Source: Chloroflexota bacterium (GTDB lineage Bacteria; Chloroflexota; Limnocylindria; Limnocylindrales; CSP1-4). From it: a DNA stretch of 12,283 bases. The notes beneath the pieces were generated by a model. That model did no database searches, was not told the DNA's origin, and saw only the letters and a program-made list of their open reading frames with translations. The translations under genes and the position numbers were made by a program. How positions within the stretch are numbered: the stretch's first letter is position 1; each line of letters opens with the position of its first letter. Below, piece after piece: positions 1-5,988 of the stretch. Location: contig JAKAHL010000028.1 of NCBI GenBank assembly GCA_021815005.1, forward strand, positions 1 through 12,283, in the 5' to 3' direction.

Positions 1-654
1 CAGGTCCACCACCGCGTCGAGGCCCATGCCGTCGGTCCGCACCACCACGGCGTCCTCGGCCGCGCGGAGCGGCGCGACCGTCCGGCCGCTGTCCGCGGCG
101 TCGCGCGTCCGGAGCTGCCCGCGGACCGCCTCCGCCTCGTCGCCCTGCGGGTCCAGGCCCCGCTCCCGGATTCGGCGGTCCGCCCGCTCCGCCACCGACG
201 CGTCGAGGTACACCTTGAGGCCGGCCCCGGGCAGGACCACGGTCCCGATGTCGCGCCCGGCCATGACGATCCCGCCCGGCGCGGCGATCCGCCGCTGCAG
301 GCCGAGGAGCGCCGCGCGCACGTCCGGCTGCCGGGCAACGGCGGAGACCGCTGCGTCCACCTCGTGCGAGCGCACCGCGTCGGTCGCGTCCGCGCCGTCC
401 ACCAGGACGCGGGCGAGGCGACCGCTCCCGTCGTCGGCGAGCTCGAAGCGCGGGATGAGCGCAACGACCGCGGGCTGGTCCTCGGGCGCCACGCCCTCCC
501 GCAAGGCCAGCGCGGTCAGCGCGCGGTAGATGAGGCCGGTGTCGAGGAAGCGCAGCCCCAGCCGCTGGGCCACCCCGATGCCGACGGAGCTCTTCCCGCT
601 CGAGGCGGGCCCGTCGAGCGCGACCACGATCCGGGGGGCGGGCGAGGCGGTCAT
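1..654 (-). CDS. cmk: Cytidylate kinase, 3' end cut by window edge
   Basis: Phosphorylates CMP and dCMP to the diphosphates with ATP in the cytosol, feeding CTP and dCTP pools. I translated 218 codons from the ATG at 654 down to base 1, with no stop, so the last few residues lie outside the window; the family is usually about 220-230 residues. Visible features are the P-loop GPASSGKS (residues 15-22), the LDTGLIYRAL segment of the NMP-binding region (about 38-47), the MAGRDIGTVVLPGA motif with the following LKVYLDAS strand, the lid region ERADRRIRERG, and RTRDAADSGRTVAPL near the C-terminus, all standard for Cmk. It follows rluB with a 49-nt gap, the same order as in Mycobacterium (rluB-cmk-der), so der may be next outside the window. 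No good Shine-Dalgarno precedes the ATG; a TATCCT hexamer lies 7 nt upstream. Identification is secure; only the 3' end is unseen. Confidence 0.96.
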   Translation of the reverse strand, partial: MTASPAPRIVVALDGPASSGKSSVGIGVAQRLGLRFLDTGLIYRALTALALREGVAPEDQPAVVALIPRFELADDGSGRLARVLVDGADATDAVRSHEVDAAVSAVARQPDVRAALLGLQRRIAAPGGIVMAGRDIGTVVLPGAGLKVYLDASVAERADRRIRERGLDPQGDEAEAVRGQLRTRDAADSGRTVAPLRAAEDAVVVRTDGMGLDAVVDL

Positions 655-661
655 CGTCCCG

Positions 662-667
662 AGGATA
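662..667 (-). promoter_or_regulatory. Possible -10 element for a near-leaderless cmk transcript
   Basis: On the minus strand the hexamer TATCCT fits the TAnnnT pattern of a sigma-70-type -10 box. It ends 7 nt before the cmk ATG, so transcription would start at or next to the start codon. No clear Shine-Dalgarno and no recognisable -35 box are present. In a sequence this GC-rich an AT-containing hexamer stands out, but chance is not excluded. Confidence 0.3.
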
Positions 668-703
668 CCCGGCGGCGGCTCGCCAGACCCGCCTGCCGGG
701 CCG

Positions 704-1474
704 TCACTCCCGGCGATGCCCTAGCCGCCGGACCTCGGCGGCCGTGAGCGACCGCACGTCGCCCGTCGCGAGCGGGTCCAGCCGCAGCGTGCCGATCCGG
801 ACCCGGACCAGGCGCCGCACGGGCGCGCCCACCTGGGCGAACACGCGCCGCAGCTGGCGCTTCCAGCCCTGGTGGATGGTCACCCGGACCCACACGAGCC
901 CCGGCGCCGGAGGGCTGATCAGCTCCGCGAGGCGGCGGTCCTCGGTCCGCGTCTGGCCGCGCAGGCCGCTGACCACGGCGATCCCCTCCTCCAGCGACAC
1001 GCCGGCCTCCAGCGCCTCCGCCTGCTCGCGGGTGAGCATGCGGGAGAGGCCGACGGCGTACTCGCGCTCCACCTCGTAGCGCGGGTGGAGCACGTGCTCG
1101 GCCCAGTCGCCGTCGTTGGTGAGCAGGAGGAGCCCCTCGCTGTCCTGGTCGAGCCGGCCCACCGGGTACAGCCGCGCGCCGGCGCCGAGGTCCCGGGGGA
1201 CGAGATCGACGACCGTTCGGAGTGCGTGCCGATCGCGGACGGTGGATGTCACCCCGGCCGGCTTGTGGAGCGCCAGATAGACGCGGCCGGGCTCGGCCGC
1301 CGCCACGGGCCGCCCGTCCACGGCAATCTGCTGCACGGCCGGGTCCACGCGCTCGCCGAGGACCGCGGTCCGGCCGTTCACGGTCACGCGCCCCTGGGCC
1401 ACCAGCGTGTCCGAGGCCCGTCGCGAGGCGACGCCGGCCACGGCCAGGACCTTCGAGATCCGCTCGGCAGGCAC
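704..1474 (-). CDS. rluB: 23S rRNA pseudouridine synthase, RluB/RsuA family
   Basis: Converts a specific uridine of ribosomal RNA, most likely in 23S rRNA, to pseudouridine. With the GTG start at 1474 the protein has 256 residues, normal for the family. An S4 RNA-binding domain opens it (about residues 5-55: ISKVLAVAGVASRRASD, then GRVTVNG), followed by the catalytic domain with LHKPAG (69-74) and the signature PVGRLDQDSEGLLLLTNDG (about 104-122), whose Asp109 is the expected catalytic residue. HPRYEVEREY and HQGWKRQLRR (201-210) also match. The GTG start gives the usual short N-terminus, follows the scpB stop by 4 nt, and has GGAG at 1485-1488. An in-frame ATG at 1495 would overlap scpB by 17 nt with no visible ribosome binding site. 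The order scpA-scpB-rluB-cmk is widely conserved. The family is certain; RluB rather than another RsuA-family member is inferred from the neighbours. Confidence 0.94.
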   Translation of the reverse strand: MPAERISKVLAVAGVASRRASDTLVAQGRVTVNGRTAVLGERVDPAVQQIAVDGRPVAAAEPGRVYLALHKPAGVTSTVRDRHALRTVVDLVPRDLGAGARLYPVGRLDQDSEGLLLLTNDGDWAEHVLHPRYEVEREYAVGLSRMLTREQAEALEAGVSLEEGIAVVSGLRGQTRTEDRRLAELISPPAPGLVWVRVTIHQGWKRQLRRVFAQVGAPVRRLVRVRIGTLRLDPLATGDVRSLTAAEVRRLGHRRE

Positions 1475-1478
1475 GGCG

Positions 1479-2147
1479 TCAGGGCTCCGGGTCATGCGCG
1501 CCGGCGGCGGTCGCCGCGGACGACGCGAGGGCCTCGGCCGCGTCATCGTCCACGAGCCGGGTCGCGACATCCAGGTCGAGCGGCGGCAGGTCGTCGAGCG
1601 AGGCGAGGCCGAACCGCTCGAGGAACTCGAAGCCGGTCCCGTAGAGGATCGGCCGGCCCGGCGCCTCGGAGCGGCCCTGCTCGGCGATCAGCCGACGGTG
1701 GAGCAGGGCGCGGACCGTGTAGTCGGAATCCACCCCGCGGATCCGCTCGATCGCCGCCTTGGTGACCGGCTGCCGGTAGGCGACGATCGCGAGCGTCTCG
1801 AGGGCGGCGGGCGACAGCCGAACCGCCTCCGCGCCGACGTACCGCGCCACGAGCGCGCCCGCCTCGGGCGCCGTGGCCAGCTCCACCCGCTCGCCGGCGA
1901 TGACGAGCCGGACCCCCCGAGTCCCGAGCGACACCTCGAGGTCCCCGAGCCGCTCGTCCACCGTCGCCCGGTCCACCCCGGCGAGGGCGGCGATCTCGCG
2001 TCGCGAGAGCGGCTTCTCGGCCACGAACAGGATGGCCTCGAGCTGGGCCTCGGTCAGCTCGCCCGGCCGGGGGACATCCCCGAGACGCGGGCCCTCGGTC
2101 ACGCCGGCCGCGCCGTCGTCCGCAGGCGTCCCGTCAAGCTCGCTCAC
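1479..2147 (-). CDS. scpB: Segregation and condensation protein B
   Basis: ScpB dimers bind the kleisin ScpA and, with SMC, form the condensin-like complex that compacts and segregates the chromosome. The product has 222 residues. Two winged-helix domains are visible: the first about residues 32-95 (LTEAQLEAILFVAEKPLSRR onward), the second about 108-185, with LSPAALETLAIVAYRQPVTK (111-130), IERIRGVDSDY, then EAPGRPILYGTGFEFLERFG (161-180) and LASLDDLPPL. These are the most conserved stretches of the family. Residues 1-30 and about 195-222 are acidic or Ala-rich tails, probably disordered. The start is GTG at 2147: it overlaps the scpA stop in a GTGA arrangement and has GGAGG at 2155-2159, 7 nt upstream, so the two partners are translationally coupled. 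Confidence 0.96.
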   Translation of the reverse strand: MSELDGTPADDGAAGVTEGPRLGDVPRPGELTEAQLEAILFVAEKPLSRREIAALAGVDRATVDERLGDLEVSLGTRGVRLVIAGERVELATAPEAGALVARYVGAEAVRLSPAALETLAIVAYRQPVTKAAIERIRGVDSDYTVRALLHRRLIAEQGRSEAPGRPILYGTGFEFLERFGLASLDDLPPLDLDVATRLVDDDAAEALASSAATAAGAHDPEP

Positions 2148-3010
2148 GCGAAGTCCTCCAGCGATTCGTCGAGCGGGGTGTCATCGGCCTCCGCGCCGAG
2201 CCCGGCGGCAGCCCGCTCCTCGGCCGTCGCCCGACGCGCCACGATCGGGCCCCAGGGCTCGCGCTGCTCCACCACGATCTCGCGCCGCTTCATCAGCTCG
2301 AGCATCGCGAGGAAGGTGATCGCCACGACGACGCGATCCCGGACGCCGCGCAGGAGGTCCTGCAGCACGATGGCATCGGCGCCGGCGAGGGCCGCCCGGA
2401 TCAGCTGGGCCCGGGCCGTGAGCGTCACCGTGCGTCGGATCGTCTCGGGCGGCGGCGGCGGGGCCGGGATCACCGCGACCATCGCCGCGAGGGCATCGGT
2501 CAGCACGGCGACGGGCAGCGGCCTCGACGGGCCGGGCCGGGCGCCTGCGAGGCCGGCCGCGCGCGACACGGCCGGCTCCCGGTGGAACAGCCCGACGCTG
2601 GCCTGCGCAGCCTCGAGCAGCCGGCGCCCGGCGTCGCGGAAGGCGCGGTACTGGATGAGTCGGGCCCGCAGCTCGGCCTCCGGGTCCGGGCCCTCGTCCG
2701 CAACGGCCGCGACGCCGTCGGCCGCCCGGCGCGGGAGCAGCGCCCTGGACTTGATCAGGATCAGCTGGCTGGCGATCGCGATGAACGCCGACACGTTCCC
2801 CATCCGGTTCGCGTCGAGCGAGGCGAGCGCGTCGAGGTAGGCCTCCGCGAGGGCGCCGAGGGGCACGGTAAGCACGTCGAGCTGGCGACCCTCGATCAGC
2901 GCGAGCAGGAGCGAGAGCGGCCCGTCGAACGCGGGCAGCGTGACGCGGGTCACGGCCTCGGGGCGCCTCCCCTCCCCGAAGGCCACGGCGGGCGGCGCGG
3001 GGGGCGCCAT
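2144..3010 (-). CDS. scpA: Segregation and condensation protein A (kleisin)
   Basis: The kleisin that bridges the SMC heads and binds ScpB in the bacterial condensin. The product has 288 residues with the ATG at 3010, slightly longer than the usual 240-270. The N-terminal SMC-contact region contains FDGPLSLLLALIEGRQLDV (28-46), the family's hallmark, followed by AEAYLDAL and FIAIASQLILIKSRALLPRR (76-95). The C-terminal winged helix includes VVVAITFLAMLELMKRREIVVEQ (about 227-249), the typical kleisin end. A Pro/Ala-rich middle (about 150-190) is the variable linker, and the last 30 residues form an acidic tail. The ATG overlaps the upstream HD gene's stop as TGATG and has GAGG at 3018-3021. 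The same frame stays open further upstream, but that part only shadows the HD gene. Overlaps on both sides show it is co-translated with its neighbours. Confidence 0.96.
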   Translation of the reverse strand: MAPPAPPAVAFGEGRRPEAVTRVTLPAFDGPLSLLLALIEGRQLDVLTVPLGALAEAYLDALASLDANRMGNVSAFIAIASQLILIKSRALLPRRAADGVAAVADEGPDPEAELRARLIQYRAFRDAGRRLLEAAQASVGLFHREPAVSRAAGLAGARPGPSRPLPVAVLTDALAAMVAVIPAPPPPPETIRRTVTLTARAQLIRAALAGADAIVLQDLLRGVRDRVVVAITFLAMLELMKRREIVVEQREPWGPIVARRATAEERAAAGLGAEADDTPLDESLEDFA

Positions 3011-3498
3011 CAGCACGCCTCGTCGGCGGCGTGGAACACGCGCCCGTACTCGGGATCGGACGGGGCCTCCTGCTCGCGGACGAGCGCCACCGCGCGGGGC
3101 GGGAGCCCGGCGGCGGCGACGGCGTCGGCGGACAGCGCGGCGTGGTCCCGCAGGCGGGCCATCTGGGCCGACCACCCGGGGAGGCGGGCGGCGGCCACGC
3201 GCAGGCCGGGGCCGCACCGCTCGCCCAGCGACCAGGCGACGCGCGGCCACACGCCGGTCGTGCCCTTGCCGCAGTCGTGGAGGAGGCCTGCCGCCAGCAC
3301 GTCGCGGTCCGTCACGCCCGCCCGCCGCAGGTAGCCCACCACGTCCAGCCCGTGGCGGCGGTCGGCGACGTGCATGCCGTCGAACAGGGCGAGCTCGGCC
3401 GGTCGAGCCCAGGCCGCCAGCGACCGGCGCTCCTCGGCCGTCACGCGGGCGGTGAGGTGCGCGCGGAACTGGCGGGCCTTAGAGCCCCACCAGGGCAT
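3010..3498 (-). CDS. Small HD-domain protein, predicted metal-dependent phosphohydrolase
   Basis: 162-residue cytosolic protein with an HD-type hydrolase core. The segment MHVADRRHGLDVVGYLRRAG (about 42-61) supplies His49, and AAGLLHDCGKG (69-79) carries the diagnostic His74-Asp75 pair plus Lys78. His119 in RLRDHAALSADA may be a further metal ligand. This pattern resembles compact HD proteins related to phosphohydrolases acting on nucleotides, but the substrate cannot be read from the sequence. The ATG at 3498 overlaps the M50 protease gene by 20 nt, and the stop overlaps scpA as TGATG, so the gene is embedded in the protease-scp operon. The Shine-Dalgarno is weak (GGTGA, only 3 nt from the ATG), which suggests expression depends on coupling. 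My impression is that similar HD proteins sit upstream of scpA in some Chloroflexota, but I could not verify it. Domain call good, function unknown. Confidence 0.8.
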   Translation of the reverse strand: MPWWGSKARQFRAHLTARVTAEERRSLAAWARPAELALFDGMHVADRRHGLDVVGYLRRAGVTDRDVLAAGLLHDCGKGTTGVWPRVAWSLGERCGPGLRVAAARLPGWSAQMARLRDHAALSADAVAAAGLPPRAVALVREQEAPSDPEYGRVFHAADEAC

Positions 3499-4114
3499 AC
3501 GTCACCGTGCTGATCACCTGCGCCAGGACGGGGCCGATGAGGACGACGATCACGAGCAGCACGATGAGGCCGTACTGCGCCAGCATCCCGCGCACCTCCC
3601 ACGCCTGCCGCGGCGAGAGGAACCGCAGCAGGAGCGCGGACCCGTCGAGGGGCGGGATGGGCAGCAGGTTGAAGATCGCGAGCAGGACCATGTACTGGAT
3701 GAAGTACAGGAGCACGATCCCCACCGCCACGGGGACCGGCAGCTGGAGGCCGATGATCACCCGGAACACGATCGCCGCGGCGACGGCCACCACCATGTTC
3801 GCCGCCGGCCCGGCCAGCGCCACGAGGACCTCGCCGTTGCGCCGGTCCCGGAGGTTCGCGGCGTTGTAGGGCGTGGGCTTGGCCCAGCCGATCACCCAGC
3901 CCGCCACCGCGGAGATGATCAGCAGGATGGAGCCCGTGGTGTCCAGGTGGGCCAGCGGGTTGAGCGTCAGGCGGCCGAACATCTTCGCCGTGGCATCGCC
4001 CTGCAGGTAGGCGGACCACGCGTGGGCGAACTCGTGCACGGGGAAGCCGATCAGCAGCACGAGGCCGGCGGCGATCAGCCGGTAGATGACGGCGTCGAGG
4101 GAGGGCAGGATCAC
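3479..4114 (-). CDS. M50 family (site-2-type) membrane zinc metalloprotease
   Basis: Predicted intramembrane or membrane-embedded zinc protease of the compact M50B type. The product has 211 residues. The zinc-binding HEFAH (27-31, Glu28 catalytic) lies in the first hydrophobic segment. The family's GDATAKMFGRLTLNPLAHLD stretch (39-58) follows, and the second active-site motif is NLLPIPPLDG (149-158), with Asp157 as the third zinc ligand. About five hydrophobic segments can be seen: roughly 8-30, 61-78, 96-122, 127-155 and 180-208. No PDZ or CBS domain is present, so this is the minimal form. Its substrate is unknown; some relatives cleave membrane-bound regulators, but nothing nearby looks like an anti-sigma factor. 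The start is GTG at 4114, with GAGGT at 4123-4127, 8 nt upstream. It begins the left-hand gene block after a 140-nt gap and overlaps the HD gene by 20 nt. Confidence 0.92.
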   Translation of the reverse strand: MILPSLDAVIYRLIAAGLVLLIGFPVHEFAHAWSAYLQGDATAKMFGRLTLNPLAHLDTTGSILLIISAVAGWVIGWAKPTPYNAANLRDRRNGEVLVALAGPAANMVVAVAAAIVFRVIIGLQLPVPVAVGIVLLYFIQYMVLLAIFNLLPIPPLDGSALLLRFLSPRQAWEVRGMLAQYGLIVLLVIVVLIGPVLAQVISTVTYALVGL

Positions 4115-4150
4115 GGGGCGGGACCTCGGGCGGGTCGAAGAGTCCCGCGT

Positions 4151-4156
4151 ATCCTA
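4151..4156 (-). promoter_or_regulatory. Possible -10 box upstream of the M50-HD-scpAB operon
   Basis: The minus strand reads TAGGAT followed by ACGC in an otherwise almost pure G+C gap. It fits TAnnnT and would place the transcript start about 30 nt before the M50 GTG, with a normal Shine-Dalgarno in between. No convincing -35 box is present 16-18 nt upstream. The position, after two stem-loops and before a new gene block, is sensible for a promoter, but the call rests on one hexamer. Confidence 0.35.
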
Positions 4157-4208
4157 CCGGGCCCGGCGCCGCGCGAGCCCAGCCCGGGCGGAGGGGCGCC
4201 CGCCACGG

Positions 4209-4224
4209 GCCCATTCGGATGGGC
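4209..4224 (-). other. Second stem-loop after the PH-SHOCT gene
   Basis: Perfect 6-bp inverted repeat GCCCAT/ATGGGC around a 4-nt loop (CCGA on the minus strand). It lies 13 nt downstream of the first stem-loop and about 53 nt upstream of the possible -10 box. No T-run follows. It could contribute to termination or mRNA 3'-end protection, or be a chance palindrome in GC-rich DNA. Confidence 0.35.
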
Positions 4225-4237
4225 AGAGGGCCGGATC

Positions 4238-4254
4238 GGCCGTCCGGGACGGCC
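4238..4254 (-). terminator. Candidate terminator-like hairpin right after the PH-SHOCT gene
   Basis: Perfect 7-bp inverted repeat GGCCGTC/GACGGCC with a 3-nt loop, starting at the base after the PH-SHOCT stop codon. There is no T-tract on the minus strand, so it is not a classical intrinsic terminator; in high-GC bacteria such hairpins may still act in termination or 3'-end stability. It is the best candidate boundary between the two gene blocks. Confidence 0.4.
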
Positions 4255-5007
4255 TCAGAGCCGCCCCAGGAGCTCCTGCTTCTTGGCCTCGAACTCCTCG
4301 GGCGTGACCAGGCCCTTGTCGCGCAGCTCGCCCAGACGCTCCAGCGCGTCGGCGACCTCCTGCGCGGTGCCGGCCCTCGCCGCCGCCGGGCCCGACGAGC
4401 CAGCCGCGTCCGGTCTCGGCGCCTCCGCGGGCTCCACGCGCATCTGGGGCTCCGCGCGCATCTGGGGCTCCGCGCGCAGCGGCGGCGCCACCGGCCGGGC
4501 GACCTCCATCTCGAGCTCGTGCTTGGCGTCGAGCATCGCCTTCTTGAACCCCTTGGCGTCGGTCAGCATGCGCAGGCGCTCGACGCCGCCCTCCGACGCG
4601 GTGAGGACCTCGAGGTCACCGAAGCCGAACACCCGCCCGAACGCGGACTCGGTGAGGATGGCGTCGTTGATCTTCTCGAGCGAGCTGTCCGAGGCGCGCT
4701 TGTTGACCACGCCCGACGCCTGGATGATCCGTCGGCTGGTGATGACGAACTCGGTCGTCCGGTAGACGACCCACGCCCAGCCCAGCCAGGCGAGGCCAAC
4801 CACGAGCAGGATGAGGTCAGCCCAGCCGAGCGCGTCCACGAGGAGGCCGCTGGCGCTCAGGTTGAGGAGCCTGATCACCCCAGCGACGACCGCCAGCGCC
4901 AGGGCCAGGACGGCCCAGTGCGCGTCCCAGACCATGACGAACCAGTGCTGCCTGGCCCGCCGCACCACGCGCTCGCCGTCCGCGAGCAGCCCGTCCGCAT
5001 ACGCCAT
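4255..5007 (-). CDS. Membrane PH-domain protein with C-terminal SHOCT motif
   Basis: 250-residue protein with two predicted transmembrane segments (about 23-46 and 58-82) and then a bacterial PH-like domain (about 83-160). That domain shows YRTTEFVITSRRII (82-95) and SLEKINDAILTESAFGRVFGFGDLEV (109-134), typical of the DUF304/bPH_2 fold. After a Pro/Ala-rich linker comes a short SHOCT motif (about 217-250) with ALERLGELRDKGLVTPEEFEAKKQEL. The linker holds two identical RAEPQM units and a third partial one (178-193). Proteins of this architecture are membrane-associated; SHOCT is thought to mediate oligomerisation, and no enzyme activity is expected. The exact role is unknown. The start is ATG at 5007, with a strong GGGAGGAG at 5014-5021, 14 nt after the xerD stop, so it is the last gene of the right-hand block. 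An in-frame extension upstream only shadows xerD. Confidence 0.85.
   Translation of the reverse strand: MAYADGLLADGERVVRRARQHWFVMVWDAHWAVLALALAVVAGVIRLLNLSASGLLVDALGWADLILLVVGLAWLGWAWVVYRTTEFVITSRRIIQASGVVNKRASDSSLEKINDAILTESAFGRVFGFGDLEVLTASEGGVERLRMLTDAKGFKKAMLDAKHELEMEVARPVAPPLRAEPQMRAEPQMRVEPAEAPRPDAAGSSGPAAARAGTAQEVADALERLGELRDKGLVTPEEFEAKKQELLGRL
4430..4476 (-). repeat. 18-bp in-frame tandem repeat in the PH-SHOCT linker
   Basis: The 18-bp unit catctggggctccgcgcg (plus strand) occurs twice without mismatch at 4441-4458 and 4459-4476. A partial third copy with one change lies at 4430-4440. The unit is a multiple of three and encodes RAEPQM, so copy-number change would alter linker length without a frameshift. 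Confidence 0.9.
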
Positions 5008-5021
5008 GCCTTGCTCCTCCC

Positions 5022-5978
5022 TCAGGCACGGGGATGGGCTCGCGAGTAGACCTCCCGAATCCGCTCCCCGGTCACGTGCGTGTACAGCTGCGTGGTGGAT
5101 ATGGTCGCATGCCCCAGCAGCTCCTGGACGACCCGCAGATCCGCGCCGCCCTCGAGCAGGTGGGTGGCGAAGCTGTGGCGCAGGGTGTGCGGCGACACCC
5201 GGTCGCCAAGACCCGCCCGCTCCGCAGCGGACTTGACGACGGCCCACGCCCGAGCCCGGGCCAGGCGACGACCCCGCGCGGTCACGAAGACCGGCGAGCC
5301 GGCCCCGTCGCCCGCACCGCCGGCGGCCAGCCACGCGGGGCGGGGCCAGGCCATGTAGCGGGCGAGCCAGGAGATGGCGACCTCGCCCACGGGAACCACC
5401 CGCTCCCTGTCGCCCTTCCCGACCACGCGCACCATGCCCGCGTCGAGCATGAGGTGCTCGACGTCCAGGCCCAGCGCCTCGGAGACCCGCAACCCGGCGG
5501 CGTACAGGAGCTCGACCAGGGCCCGATCGCGCAGCGCCAGCCCGTCGGCCGCCGTCGGGCGCCGGGGATGCCGCGGATCGCCGCCGGCCGCCTCGAGCAG
5601 CCCCTCGACCTCGGTCAGCGTCAGGGTCTCCGGCAGCAGTCGCGGCTGGCGTGGCAGGTCCAGCTGCGCGGCGATGTCGCGGGCGATGAGCCCGTCGCCG
5701 TAGGCGAACCGGTACAGGCCCCGCAGCGACGCGGCGCGCCGGCGCAGGCTCGTGGGAGCTAGGCCGGGGTCGCCCCGCCGGCGCCGCCTCGACCGCGCGG
5801 CCAGGTACCGCTGCGCCACGTCGGGACCGTCCGCCCAGCCAGCCTCGGCGCCGCGGCTCAGCGCGAAGTCCGCGAGGTCCGCCCGGTACGCCCCGAGCGT
5901 CGCGTCCGCCAGGCCACGCTCGACCCGGAGATAGTCGAGGTAGGCCTCGATGGCACGGTCCAGGTCCGAGCCGGTCAC
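5022..5978 (-). CDS. xerD: Tyrosine recombinase, XerC/XerD type
   Basis: Site-specific recombinase expected to resolve chromosome dimers at dif with its partner and FtsK. The product has 318 residues, close to the usual 300. The N-terminal SAM-like core-binding domain (about 5-105) includes IEAYLDYLRVERGLADATLGAYRADL. The catalytic domain holds the full active-site set: Arg164 (AAGLRVSE), Lys188 (VGKGDRERVVPV), His264 and Arg267 (HTLRHSFATHLL), His290 (LLGHATISTTQ) and nucleophile Tyr299 (LYTHV). Small insertions at about 131-146 and 211-228 (Gly/Ala/Pro-rich) account for the extra length. The start is GTG at 5978, with GAGGG at 5986-5990 and a 10-nt gap after the recN stop; an upstream ATG would run deep into recN. 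XerD rather than XerC is inferred from the recN neighbourhood and SMC/Scp context. A mobile-element integrase is unlikely: no attachment site or cargo genes are seen. Confidence 0.92.
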   Translation of the reverse strand: MTGSDLDRAIEAYLDYLRVERGLADATLGAYRADLADFALSRGAEAGWADGPDVAQRYLAARSRRRRRGDPGLAPTSLRRRAASLRGLYRFAYGDGLIARDIAAQLDLPRQPRLLPETLTLTEVEGLLEAAGGDPRHPRRPTAADGLALRDRALVELLYAAGLRVSEALGLDVEHLMLDAGMVRVVGKGDRERVVPVGEVAISWLARYMAWPRPAWLAAGGAGDGAGSPVFVTARGRRLARARAWAVVKSAAERAGLGDRVSPHTLRHSFATHLLEGGADLRVVQELLGHATISTTQLYTHVTGERIREVYSRAHPRA

Positions 5979-5988
5979 GCGGCGGCCC

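Noticed and set aside
3011..3250. In-frame upstream extension of scpA through the HD gene
   Set aside because: Arg-rich nonsense translation over a motif-bearing HD gene; the TGATG junction and GAGG at 3018-3021 support the start at 3010.
3441..4214. A 257-codon minus-strand frame overlapping the M50 protease
   Set aside because: Gly/Pro/Arg-rich with no membrane segments or motifs, whereas the other frame encodes HEFAH and LDG motifs.
3374..4765. Long plus-strand open frame of 463 codons, and similar ones at 872-1765, 1407-2840, 6769-7995, 6854-8197, 7749-9065 and 10790-11953
   Set aside because: All lie antisense to genes with clear family motifs, have Arg/Ala/Pro/Ser-rich low-complexity translations with no domain, and are expected where stop codons are rare at this GC content.
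5008..5334. In-frame upstream extension of the PH-SHOCT gene, and likewise xerD to 6101
   Set aside because: Both run antiparallel to no function and lie over the end of the preceding gene; strong Shine-Dalgarno sequences favour the shorter starts at 5007 and 5978.
5022..5978. Tyrosine recombinase as a sign of a genomic island or integron
   Set aside because: It has normal Xer length and sits in a conserved recN neighbourhood; no attachment site, tRNA, cargo genes or base-composition shift is visible.
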